A stretch of DNA of 64,000 nucleotides from an uncultured Methanobrevibacter sp. GTDB taxonomy: Archaea > Methanobacteriota > Methanobacteria > Methanobacteriales > Methanobacteriaceae. This document shows positions 56,661 through 64,000 of this stretch, one piece after another. The stretch spans positions 34,433 through 98,432 of the forward strand of contig NZ_CALGFC010000059.1 of the NCBI RefSeq assembly GCF_937881195.1, read 5' to 3'. Position numbers and translations under genes: made by a program. Below the pieces are notes generated by a model, which was not told where the DNA came from, did not search any database, and saw nothing but the letters and a program-made list of their open reading frames with translations. The first letter of the stretch is position 1. Each line of letters begins with the position of its first letter.

Positions 56661-57455
56661 TCATTTTAATCCTAAACAATTGTTTTGTTTTAATGTTCCA
56701 TACTGTCCATTTTTTATAGCTATTTCTGTAAAATCCAATGATTTTTTAATAGCCTTATTCAAATCATTATTTTTAATTAAATAACCAGTTAAAGCAGCTG
56801 AAAAAGTACAACCACTACCATGTGTGTTAGTAGTATTAATAAGGCTTTTTTCAATCGTTTTCAATGTATCATTAAACTTATTAAAGATAGTATTAATTCC
56901 ATTAAGATGTCCACCAGTTATTATAACATTACAAATTCTTCCAATTTCATAAGCAGCATTTTTCGCATCTTCTGGATTGTTTATTTTCATTCCAGCTAAA
57001 ACTTCTGCTTCAGAAATATTGGGTGTTGTAATTGTTGCTTGTGGGAGAATATATTTTTTAAGAGCATTAGCTATTGTTTCTTTTGAATTTTTCATGTCTT
57101 TTTTCTCTTTTAGGAGAGATTCTCCAGCACTTGCAACCATAACTGGATCTACAATAATATTAATATCATATTCTTTTATTTTTTTAGCTACAGTTTTAAT
57201 TATTTCTGGAGAGTATAACATTCCAGTTTTTCCATATTTAATATTTTCTCCATATTCTGCAAATATTGAATCAAATTGTTCTTTAATATATCCTTTATCT
57301 ATAGGCATTAATGAGAAAACTTCACTAGGATTTTGAGCTGTTAATGCTGTTATAACTGATGTTCCATGAATTTCAAGAGCTGAAAATGTTTTTATGTCTG
57401 CTATTATTCCTGCTCCTCCAGAAGGATCTAATCCCGCTATTGAAATCCCCATCAT
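56661..57455 (-). CDS. thiD: Hydroxymethylpyrimidine/phosphomethylpyrimidine kinase
   Basis: It phosphorylates HMP and HMP-phosphate in thiamine synthesis; 264 residues, single-domain. The ribokinase-type motifs GLDPSGGAGIIADIKTFSAL at the start and NTHGSGCTFSAALTGYL near residue 215-231 are complete; DPVMVASAGESLL and TPNISEAEVLAG are also present. Not fused to the archaeal ThiN domain seen in some methanogens. It starts 13 nt after cofC on the same strand, so the two are probably co-transcribed. Confidence 0.94.
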   Translation of the reverse strand: MMGISIAGLDPSGGAGIIADIKTFSALEIHGTSVITALTAQNPSEVFSLMPIDKGYIKEQFDSIFAEYGENIKYGKTGMLYSPEIIKTVAKKIKEYDINIIVDPVMVASAGESLLKEKKDMKNSKETIANALKKYILPQATITTPNISEAEVLAGMKINNPEDAKNAAYEIGRICNVIITGGHLNGINTIFNKFNDTLKTIEKSLINTTNTHGSGCTFSAALTGYLIKNNDLNKAIKKSLDFTEIAIKNGQYGTLKQNNCLGLK

Positions 57456-57468
57456 TTAATCATCTTCT

Positions 57469-58146
57469 TTATTTATTCTCTCTTGTGACTTTCAATCTTT
57501 CAGCACCATGGATAGATTCAACATCTATTTTTAATTTCTTTAAAAAGCTCTGTGTTTCACATCCAGAACCATGGATCATTATTTCTCCAAGGTCTTCAGT
57601 TATATTAACATCAAGTGACATATAAAATGAATCATATATTACAGGATCAAAACCATTTTTATTAGCTTCTTTCACATGTTTTTTGAAACTAAATTCTCCA
57701 AAATTCATTTCAATAGCTAATGGTTTAATTATTAGGCCATTTGTCCCTCCTCCTTTAGAAGGAACTATTATAAAATCAAGTGATTTGGCTGATTCTATCA
57801 ATGCATCAATATTTGTTTTAGATATAAGTGGTATATCTGATGGAACAATGATTACTTTTTTAGTTTTATGTCTACACCAATCCATGGCTTGAGAAATAGC
57901 TGTGTTTAAGTTTAGGCCTTCATTTTCTACAAGTGTTAAAACCTCAAGCTTATTTGCATATTCCAATACTTCTTTATCCGCACTTATTATAACAATTTCA
58001 TCAACGACTGGTTTCAATGTTTTTGTTACATCTTTGAGCATAGCTTTAAGAAGTTTTTCCCTTTCTTTTAATTCTAAAAAGGGAGATAATCTTGTTTTTG
58101 CATTTGAAAATTTTGACACTGGTATGATTGCATATATCTCATCCAT
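57469..58146 (-). CDS. cofC: 2-phospho-L-lactate guanylyltransferase
   Basis: It activates 2-phospholactate with GTP (or phosphoenolpyruvate in some organisms) for coenzyme F420. The 225 residues have the nucleotidyltransferase fold: AIIPVSKFSNAKTRLSPFL at the start, VIIVPSDIPLISK, PSKGGGTNGLIIKP and SLDVNITEDLGEIM. Upstream of thiD with a 13-nt spacer. It supports a methanogen host because F420 is a core electron carrier there. Confidence 0.93.
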   Translation of the reverse strand: MDEIYAIIPVSKFSNAKTRLSPFLELKEREKLLKAMLKDVTKTLKPVVDEIVIISADKEVLEYANKLEVLTLVENEGLNLNTAISQAMDWCRHKTKKVIIVPSDIPLISKTNIDALIESAKSLDFIIVPSKGGGTNGLIIKPLAIEMNFGEFSFKKHVKEANKNGFDPVIYDSFYMSLDVNITEDLGEIMIHGSGCETQSFLKKLKIDVESIHGAERLKVTRENK

Positions 58147-58271
58147 TTTATCTACTCTCTATTAATATTTATTTGTTTAATTTTTTATTTTTTTTATCCA
58201 TGGGGGTTGTCTTTTTTATTTTTTTAGTGTTCATTAATTTTTATTCCAATTCAATTCAAAATTAATATTAT

Positions 58272-59690
58272 TTAATAAGTTTTAGCCATTAATGCAGTAA
58301 ATTTGCCTTCTTTACCACAATTAATACATTTTGATTCATTGGAATTTTTGTAATCACTATTTTCTGATTGTGTTCCAAGTATATCTATTTCAGTTATCTC
58401 TTCAATAGATTTTCCACAATCTTCATCTCCACACCATGAAAATGAAACTATTTTTTCATCTTTAATTAATTCTTTAACATTTTCTAGGTTATCTGTGGAA
58501 ACAATAGAATTATTCATCTTATCCCATGCTTGTTTTTGCATGTTTTCAGAAATTTCTATAAATAAATCCTCAATTTTTGAAACATAATCTGATTCTAAAT
58601 CAACTTCAATCTTTTCAAGAGTGTCTCTTCTAACAATAATTGCTTTTTTATTTTCAAGATCTCTTGGTCCAAGTTCGATTCTTATTGGGGATCCATTTAA
58701 TTCCCATTCATAAAACTTTTTACCTGGTCTAATGTCTCTATTATCCATATTAGTTCTTATTCCATTAGATTCAAGGGAGGATTTTATTTCATTACACATT
58801 TCTAAAACTTCTTCTCCTCCTTTTTTAAATATAATTGGTATTATTGTAACTTGATTAGGGGCAATTTCTGGTGGAAGTTTTAATCCTTTTTCATCTCCAT
58901 GTATGCCAATTACAGAAGCTATTACTCTATCAGAAAGTCCGTAACATGTTTGGTAAACATAATCATGGGTACTTTCAGCTGTTTCATAGGTAATATCAAA
59001 TGTTTTAGCAAATGTTTGTCCTAAGTTATGTACAGTTCCAATCTGTAATGTTTTTCCATCTGGCATTAATGTATCAAATGCCATTGTATAATCTGCACCA
59101 GGGAATTTATCCCAAACAGGTCTTTTACTTAAGATGTATGGAATAGATAATATATCAAAGAATTCTTTATAAATTTTGATAGCTTCTTTAACTTGTTCAT
59201 CTGCTTCTTTTTTTGTCGCATGAACAGTATGTGCTTCTTTAAAAGTTGTAATTTCTCTAACTCTTATAAGTGGTCTTGTATGTTTTGTTTCATATCTAAA
59301 TGTATTTACTACTTGATAAAACTTCATAGGAAGATCAATGTGTGATCTTACCCAAAGAGAAAACATAGGGTACATTGCTGTTTCACTAGTTGGACGAATA
59401 GCTAATTTTTTATTTAATTTTTTTTGTCCTCCATGTGTCACCCAATAGACTTCATCTTCAAATCCTTTTACATGTATTCCTTCTTTGGCTAACTCATCTT
59501 CTGGTACAAGTAGGGGAAATAATACTTCTTCATGATCATTATCTAATAATTTTTTGAGGGGTTCAATAATATGTTTTCTTAATTTAAATCCATTAGGTAA
59601 CCACACACTCATTCCTTTTATTGGGTATCTTGAGTCAATTATCGCTGCTTCTTCTAAAATATTATGAAACCATTGGCTGAAATCTTCCAT
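58272..59690 (-). CDS. proS: Prolyl-tRNA synthetase (archaeal/eukaryotic type)
   Basis: This class II synthetase charges tRNA(Pro); 472 residues, archaeal type. Class II motifs are visible: GMSVWLPNGFKLRK, PTSETAMYPMFSLWVRSHIDLP, FRYETKHTRPLIRVREITTF and the GADYTMAFDTLMPDG region. The C-terminal domain has the zinc-type cysteines (CGDEDCG...CINCGKEG) and the conserved Tyr end (MAKTY). GGTGATTAA precedes the ATG. Confidence 0.95.
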   Translation of the reverse strand: MEDFSQWFHNILEEAAIIDSRYPIKGMSVWLPNGFKLRKHIIEPLKKLLDNDHEEVLFPLLVPEDELAKEGIHVKGFEDEVYWVTHGGQKKLNKKLAIRPTSETAMYPMFSLWVRSHIDLPMKFYQVVNTFRYETKHTRPLIRVREITTFKEAHTVHATKKEADEQVKEAIKIYKEFFDILSIPYILSKRPVWDKFPGADYTMAFDTLMPDGKTLQIGTVHNLGQTFAKTFDITYETAESTHDYVYQTCYGLSDRVIASVIGIHGDEKGLKLPPEIAPNQVTIIPIIFKKGGEEVLEMCNEIKSSLESNGIRTNMDNRDIRPGKKFYEWELNGSPIRIELGPRDLENKKAIIVRRDTLEKIEVDLESDYVSKIEDLFIEISENMQKQAWDKMNNSIVSTDNLENVKELIKDEKIVSFSWCGDEDCGKSIEEITEIDILGTQSENSDYKNSNESKCINCGKEGKFTALMAKTY

Positions 59691-60289
59691 TTAATCACCA
59701 GGATATTTAAAATAATTTTTTTATTAATTGTTAACTTATATTTTTTATAAATAATTTTAAAATAATCTATATCTTCAATATCTATTTTTATTATTATATT
59801 TTTATCAATAATTTTTAATATAATCTCTATTTTTAGTATTTATTTTTAGTATTTTATTCTTAATATTATATTTTAATATTTTATTCTTAATATTTTATTT
59901 TTTTAATCATTATAACTTAATTTTAATATAATAATTTAATATAATAATTTTAATATAATAATTAATTAAAAAGAGATAATAAATTTAATATATAATCTAA
60001 TAATCTATTAATAATATAAATATTCTTTATTGATTTATTTATATATAATTATATTCTATTTATCTTGCTTTTATTTTACAAATAATAATTTATTATTATC
60101 TTGAATTATAATTAATAATGTAATTTTAATGAATAATTTTTTCTTATACTTTTTCATGTAGTGTTAAAATATATAAAATAAGTTTTGATTTTTTGATATT
60201 CTTAACATATCCTATTAATTTTACTAAAAAATCAAAACTTATTTTATTAGTGGAGGTTAATATATATTATAATATAATAGGAGATACTT
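59691..60289. other. Divergent spacer between proS and egsA
   Basis: This 599-nt region has no gene. It contains the 22-bp inverted repeat at 60173-60247, 42 nt before the egsA start, and a run of aatataataattttaata words near 59932-59960. Confidence 0.5.
60173..60247. promoter_or_regulatory. Perfect 22-bp inverted repeat upstream of egsA
   Basis: The left arm (60173-60194) contains aaaataagttttgatttttt and the right arm (60226-60247) is its exact reverse complement, around a 31-nt loop. It ends 42 nt before the egsA ATG. Perfect arms of this length are not expected by chance even in A/T-rich DNA. It may be an operator, a leader hairpin or a decayed insertion. Confidence 0.6.
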
Positions 60290-61333
60290 ATGGATTCAAA
60301 AAAAATTCAGATGCCTAGAGAAGTTCATATAGGTGCTGGTGTTATAGAAAATACTGGGAGCATATGTAAAGATTTACGCTTTAATGGGAATGTTCTCGTT
60401 GTAACTGGTCCAAATACATCTAAAATTGGGGCAGAAATGGCTATTGATAGCTTAGAAAAGCAAGAATTTTCCGTTGATCTTTCTAAAATAAATGAAGCTA
60501 CATATGAAACAGTAGAAAAAGTTGAAAATAAACTAGATGATACTTCTTTAATCATTGGTGTGGGTGGAGGTAAAATAATTGATGTAGCTAAAATGGCAGC
60601 TACTAATGCTGGTATTTATTTTGTTTCTGTACCTACTGCGGCTTCACATGATGGTATAGCTTCTCCATTAGCTTCAATTAAAAATAATAAAGGCTCTGTT
60701 TCTCTAACTGCTCAAGCTCCTATTGGAGTAATAGCAGATACTAACATAATTCGTAATGCTCCTTTTAAACTCCTTTCTGCAGGATGTGCTGATATTGTTT
60801 CCAATTATACGGCTATTAAGGATTGGCAATTAGCTAATAGGCTTCAAAATGATTCATATAGTGAATCTGCTGCTGCTCTTTCTTTAATGACTGCTAAATT
60901 AATAATGAAATCATCAAAATCTATTAAAAAAGGTTTAGAAGAAAGTGCTAGGCTTGTTGTAAAATCTTTATTTAGTAGTGGTATGGCAATTAGTATAGCT
61001 GGATCAAGTAGGCCTGCAAGTGGATCTGAACATAAATTTAGCCATGCATTGGATAAAATAGCTAAAAAACCTGCTCTCCATGGAGAACAATGTGGAGTTG
61101 GAACTATAATGATGATGAGTCTTCATGGTGGAGACTGGGAAATTATAAAAAGTGCATTGAAAGATATGAAAGCACCAACTAATGCATATGAATTAGGAAT
61201 CGATCCTGATGACATTATTGAAGCTCTTGTTATGGCACACACAATAAGGCCAGAGCGTTATACAATATTGGGTGATAGAGGACTTTCTAGAGATGCAGCT
61301 AAGAAATTAGCTATAAAAACAGGAGTGATTTAA
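60290..61333 (+). CDS. egsA: sn-Glycerol-1-phosphate dehydrogenase
   Basis: It reduces dihydroxyacetone phosphate to sn-glycerol-1-phosphate, the start of archaeal membrane lipid glycerol; 347 residues. Visible are PREVHIGAGVIEN, VVTGPNTSKIGAEMA, IIGVGGGKIIDVAKMAA (NAD-binding) and SVPTAASHDGIASPLASI. Zinc ligands appear in GCADIVSN, SEHKFSHALD and ALHGEQCGVGT. AGGAGATACTT precedes the ATG. It overlaps the next gene by one base, indicating an operon. Confidence 0.96.
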   Translation: MDSKKIQMPREVHIGAGVIENTGSICKDLRFNGNVLVVTGPNTSKIGAEMAIDSLEKQEFSVDLSKINEATYETVEKVENKLDDTSLIIGVGGGKIIDVAKMAATNAGIYFVSVPTAASHDGIASPLASIKNNKGSVSLTAQAPIGVIADTNIIRNAPFKLLSAGCADIVSNYTAIKDWQLANRLQNDSYSESAAALSLMTAKLIMKSSKSIKKGLEESARLVVKSLFSSGMAISIAGSSRPASGSEHKFSHALDKIAKKPALHGEQCGVGTIMMMSLHGGDWEIIKSALKDMKAPTNAYELGIDPDDIIEALVMAHTIRPERYTILGDRGLSRDAAKKLAIKTGVI

Positions 61334-61770
61334 TGATAACTTTAATTGGAGAAAATCTAGCAGAAGTAGGGATGTCTTTTATATTTGAAGGTCCTGTTGA
61401 AGAATGTGAAAGTTGTAGATTTAAAGCATCCTGTGTTGATTCTTTAGAAAAAGGACGAAAATATGTTATTACTAATGTAAAAGATATTACTCAAAAATGT
61501 AATGTTCATAATGAAGGAATTGTAAGAGTTGTTGAAGTAGAATTAGCTGATATTGATGCTTTTATAGATTCTAAAAAGGCTTTTGAAGGATCAAATATTT
61601 CTTTTGAATCTCCAAGTTGTGATATTGATTGTATTTATTATGATTTATGTTTTCCTGATGGGTTAAAATCTGGTGATAAATGTATTATTGTTAAAAATCT
61701 AGGTAAGCATGATTCTGGATGTGCTAAAGGCCTTAGTCTTACTAAAGTTTGTTTAAGATTACATCCTTGA
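61333..61770 (+). CDS. UPF0179 family protein
   Basis: This 145-residue archaeal protein starts MITLIGENLAEVGMSFIFEGP. Nine cysteines are present, arranged in groups (CESCRFKASC, CDIDCIYYDLC, then CAKG and VCLRL), suggesting a metal or Fe-S site. No function is established for UPF0179. It overlaps the egsA stop by one base (TAATG), so co-translation with egsA is likely. Confidence 0.9.
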   Translation: MITLIGENLAEVGMSFIFEGPVEECESCRFKASCVDSLEKGRKYVITNVKDITQKCNVHNEGIVRVVEVELADIDAFIDSKKAFEGSNISFESPSCDIDCIYYDLCFPDGLKSGDKCIIVKNLGKHDSGCAKGLSLTKVCLRLHP

Positions 61771-62100
61771 TATTTGGTCTTTATAGAATTGATTTAATCT
61801 TTTAGCTATTATTAAAATTTTTATTATTAAATCTCTTAGCTTATTATTTAAGATTTTATTATTAAAGTTTTTATCATTAAATTGCTTAGCTTATTATTAA
61901 AGTTTTTATCATTAAATTGCTTAGCTTATTATTTAAGATTTTAGTATTAAAGTTTTTATTATTAAATCTTTTATCTACAGATTAAAGCTTTTATTAAATC
62001 TTTTTCATTTATTGATAATTATTGTTAAATCTATGTAAAATTTATCTTTTTATTATTTAATAACTTTCATTGTTTTTTATTAGTATTTTTGGTGTTTAAT
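61771..62100. other. Spacer with 35-nt tandem duplication
   Basis: This 330-nt spacer has no gene. It has a perfect 35-nt duplication (61861-61895, 61896-61930) within a longer region of related attaaa(a/g)tttttat words from about 61810 to 61990. The rpiA GGTG site is at its right end. Confidence 0.6.
61861..61930. repeat. 35-nt perfect tandem duplication
   Basis: Two identical 35-nt copies beginning attaaagtttttatcattaa lie head to tail. Flanking DNA contains diverged relatives of the unit. Confidence 0.92.
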
Positions 62101-62769
62101 ATGAATCTCAAGAAAATAGCAGGTTTTTCAGCTGCAGAAGAAATTAAAGATGGTCAAATTATTGGTTTAGGTACTGGTTCTACAACTCATTATTTCATTG
62201 AAAAAGTTGGTATTAGGATGAAAGAGGAAGGAATTGAGGTAATGGGAGTTCCTACTTCATATCAATCTTTTCTTTTAGCAAAAGACTGGAAAATACCCGT
62301 AACCACTTTAGAAGAACATGATGTCGACATTGCTGTCGATGGAGCTGATGAAATTGATCCTAAATTCAATTTAATTAAGGGTGGAGGTGCTGCCCACACA
62401 TTAGAAAAAATAGTTGATTATTCTGCAGATAAGCTTATTATAATAGCTGATGACTCAAAATTAGTTGATACGCTTGGAAAGTTTCCTGTTCCCTTAGAAA
62501 TTATTTCTGAATCAAAAAAACCTGTTTTTTCAGCACTTAAAGATATGGGAGCTAATCCTAAAATAAGAATGGCTAGATATAAAGATGGGCCAGTTATTTC
62601 TGATAATGGAAATTTTATAGTTGATGCTGATTTTTCCAAAATTGATAACCCTATTCAACTAGAAAAAGATTTAAATTCAATACCAGGGGTTGTTGAAAAT
62701 GGTATTTTTTCTCAAATGGTTGATCAAGTGATGATAGGAACATCTGAGGGTCTAAAGATTTTAAAATAA
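62101..62769 (+). CDS. rpiA: Ribose-5-phosphate isomerase A
   Basis: It interconverts ribose-5-phosphate and ribulose-5-phosphate; 222 residues. The ATG at 62101 is six bases after GGTG (62091-62094); an in-frame start at 62089 overlaps that site and is less likely. Motifs: GLGTGSTTHYFIEKVG, VPTSYQSFLLAKDWKI, DIAVDGADEIDPKFNLIKGGGAAHTLEK and VDADFSKIDNP. Complete. Confidence 0.95.
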   Translation: MNLKKIAGFSAAEEIKDGQIIGLGTGSTTHYFIEKVGIRMKEEGIEVMGVPTSYQSFLLAKDWKIPVTTLEEHDVDIAVDGADEIDPKFNLIKGGGAAHTLEKIVDYSADKLIIIADDSKLVDTLGKFPVPLEIISESKKPVFSALKDMGANPKIRMARYKDGPVISDNGNFIVDADFSKIDNPIQLEKDLNSIPGVVENGIFSQMVDQVMIGTSEGLKILK

Positions 62770-63006
62770 TCAATATCTAAAATATTTAATAATCTAGATA
62801 TTTAATATTTTAAAATTATGAAATAATTTAGAAAAATATATAATAATTCTTAAATTATAATTTTTTAACTTATTTTTAATTTATTGCACTTGATTTTTAA
62901 TTATTATTAAATATAATTCCTTATTTTAAATTTTTTTATTATATGATTTTTTATTTTTTCTATCTTATTTTTAATTGAATTTCATTTTTTTTATATTAAT
63001 TGTCAT
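62770..63006. other. Short convergent spacer
   Basis: 237 nt, A/T-rich, between the convergent rpiA and cbiF genes. T-rich runs near 62930-62995 could terminate rpiA. Confidence 0.4.
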
Positions 63007-63780
63007 TTATTTTCTATATTCGTGTTTAAAATTTTTATCATATAATTTTGAGCTTTCAAAGTCACCAGGGTCTAGAACTTCCCCAACAACAATCATTGCG
63101 GTTTTAGTAATCTTTGCTTCTTTAACTTTACTAACAATATTGGATAAATTTCCCTTAATTATCAATTCATCTTTCCATGAAGCTTTTTTTACTACAGCTA
63201 TAGGAGTATTTTCATTATATCCTTCTTGGCCATTAAAACCCTCTTTTAGTTCTTCTACAACCTTTTCTATCATTCCAACTCCAAGAAATATACACATGGT
63301 AGCCTGATGTGTTGCTAAACTAGCCAAACTTTCTTTTTTTGGTTTGGGTGTTCTTCCTTCAGGTCTAGTTATGATTACTGTTTGTGATATTTGTGGTAAT
63401 GTAAGTTCAGATTCAAGTGTAGCTGCTGTTGCAAAAACAGAACTTACTCCAGGAATTATTTCATAATCTATATTTCTTTTTTTCAATTCCCTAATTTGTT
63501 CTCCAATAGCTCCATAAATAGATGGATCGCCTGTATGAACTCTAGCGATTATTTTATTTTCAGATATTCCTTCTTCAATAATATTTATAATCTCATTTAA
63601 ATCAATTGATGCACTATTATAAACTTTTGCAACTTCTTTTCGATGATTTAAGACTTCTGGGTTAACTAATGAACCTGCATATATTATTATATCTGCATTT
63701 TTTATTGCTTGATATCCACCAATCGTTAATAATTTTGGGTCACCAGGACCAGCACCTATAAAAATTACTTTTCCTTTCAT
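63007..63780 (-). CDS. cbiF: Cobalt-precorrin-4 C11-methyltransferase
   Basis: It methylates C-11 of cobalt-precorrin-4 in anaerobic cobamide synthesis; 257 residues, tetrapyrrole methylase family. Visible are GKVIFIGAGPGDPKLLTIGG at the start, ADIIIYAGSLVNPEVL, ARVHTGDPSIYGAIGEQI, IIPGVSSVFATAATLESELTLP and TRPEGRTP. ATG start. Methanogens need corrinoid for Mtr, so the gene fits a methanogen host. Confidence 0.94.
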   Translation of the reverse strand: MKGKVIFIGAGPGDPKLLTIGGYQAIKNADIIIYAGSLVNPEVLNHRKEVAKVYNSASIDLNEIINIIEEGISENKIIARVHTGDPSIYGAIGEQIRELKKRNIDYEIIPGVSSVFATAATLESELTLPQISQTVIITRPEGRTPKPKKESLASLATHQATMCIFLGVGMIEKVVEELKEGFNGQEGYNENTPIAVVKKASWKDELIIKGNLSNIVSKVKEAKITKTAMIVVGEVLDPGDFESSKLYDKNFKHEYRK

Positions 63781-63946
63781 TATATCACATAATTATGAAT
63801 TAATTTTAGTTTTATGCATGATATTTCAATTATTATAATTAAATTGAAATTATTAATTATTTATATGTGTAAACATTTTAAATTATCTCTGAATTAATTT
63901 ATAATAAGAATTATTATTATATAGTTATTTCAAAATAAACTTATTT

Positions 63947-64000
63947 CTAATACTAATACTAATACTAATACTAATACTAATACTAATACTAATACTAATA
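63947..64000. repeat. CTAATA hexanucleotide microsatellite, at least nine copies
   Basis: Nine perfect tandem copies of CTAATA run from 63947 to the end of the window, so the array continues beyond it. If it were in a reading frame a two-codon repeat would result, but no gene is visible here. Confidence 0.95.

Noticed and set aside
56599..56784. 61-residue plus-strand frame
   Set aside because: Low-complexity and opposite the end of thiD.
62975..63307. 110-residue plus-strand frame
   Set aside because: Antisense shadow of cbiF.

Overview
The window is a strongly A+T-rich archaeal chromosome segment, most likely from the Methanobacteriales and close to Methanobrevibacter. The evidence is an archaeal ribosomal-protein/RNA-polymerase operon (S13, S4, S11, Rpo3, L18e, L13, S9, Rpo10, Rpo6), the archaeal mevalonate route (mevalonate kinase, isopentenyl phosphate kinase, type II IPP isomerase, IdsA), glycerol-1-phosphate dehydrogenase, the F420 enzyme CofC, LL-DAP aminotransferase, and several large Asn-rich beta-helix surface proteins. 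A choloylglycine-hydrolase-family enzyme fits a gut habitat. I see no rRNA, tRNA, CRISPR array, transposase or integrase.

Layout. 1-16 kb is conserved core on the + strand: translation/transcription genes, enolase, a ferredoxin, S2, a MEMO-family protein, the lipid-precursor genes and RNase J. 16.0-37.3 kb is an accessory block between idsA and gltX, which I recall as neighbours in Methanothermobacter. It holds five beta-helix surface proteins, an ExbB/ExbD-like pair with a multi-pass membrane protein, three paralogous methyltransferases, an orphan substrate-binding lipoprotein-type gene and an Ntn hydrolase. 37.3-43 kb returns to core (gltX, dapL) with small accessory genes. 43-53 kb is a second accessory stretch: a Rieske-type oxidoreductase that has lost its cluster ligands, a flavoprotein, a run of TipAS/DUF6882/DUF6891/immunity-like genes, and an interrupted secreted PKD/CARDB protein. 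53-64 kb is core metabolism (purA, SulP transporter, thiD, cofC, proS, egsA, UPF0179, rpiA, cbiF).

Most notable. (1) At least five accessory genes have no ATG/GTG/TTG where the protein should begin, but have an AUC, AUU, AUA or CUG codon at normal distance (5-8 nt) from a good Shine-Dalgarno sequence; the resulting N-termini restore signal-peptide charge or align with paralogues. This suggests near-cognate initiation. (2) An ExbB/ExbD-like proton-channel pair is linked to a membrane-anchored beta-helix surface protein in an organism with no outer membrane. (3) A Rieske domain keeps its disulfide cysteines but has lost three of four Fe-S ligands. (4) A secreted protein gene is split by one in-frame TAA. 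(5) Many longer intergenic spacers carry a private short tandem duplication (12-60 nt units).

Metabolically, the core genes supply archaeal ether-lipid precursors (mvk, ipk, fni, idsA, egsA), lysine/pseudomurein precursors (dapL), purines (purA), F420 (cofC), thiamine (thiD) and corrinoid (cbiF). The accessory blocks face the cell surface and the environment.
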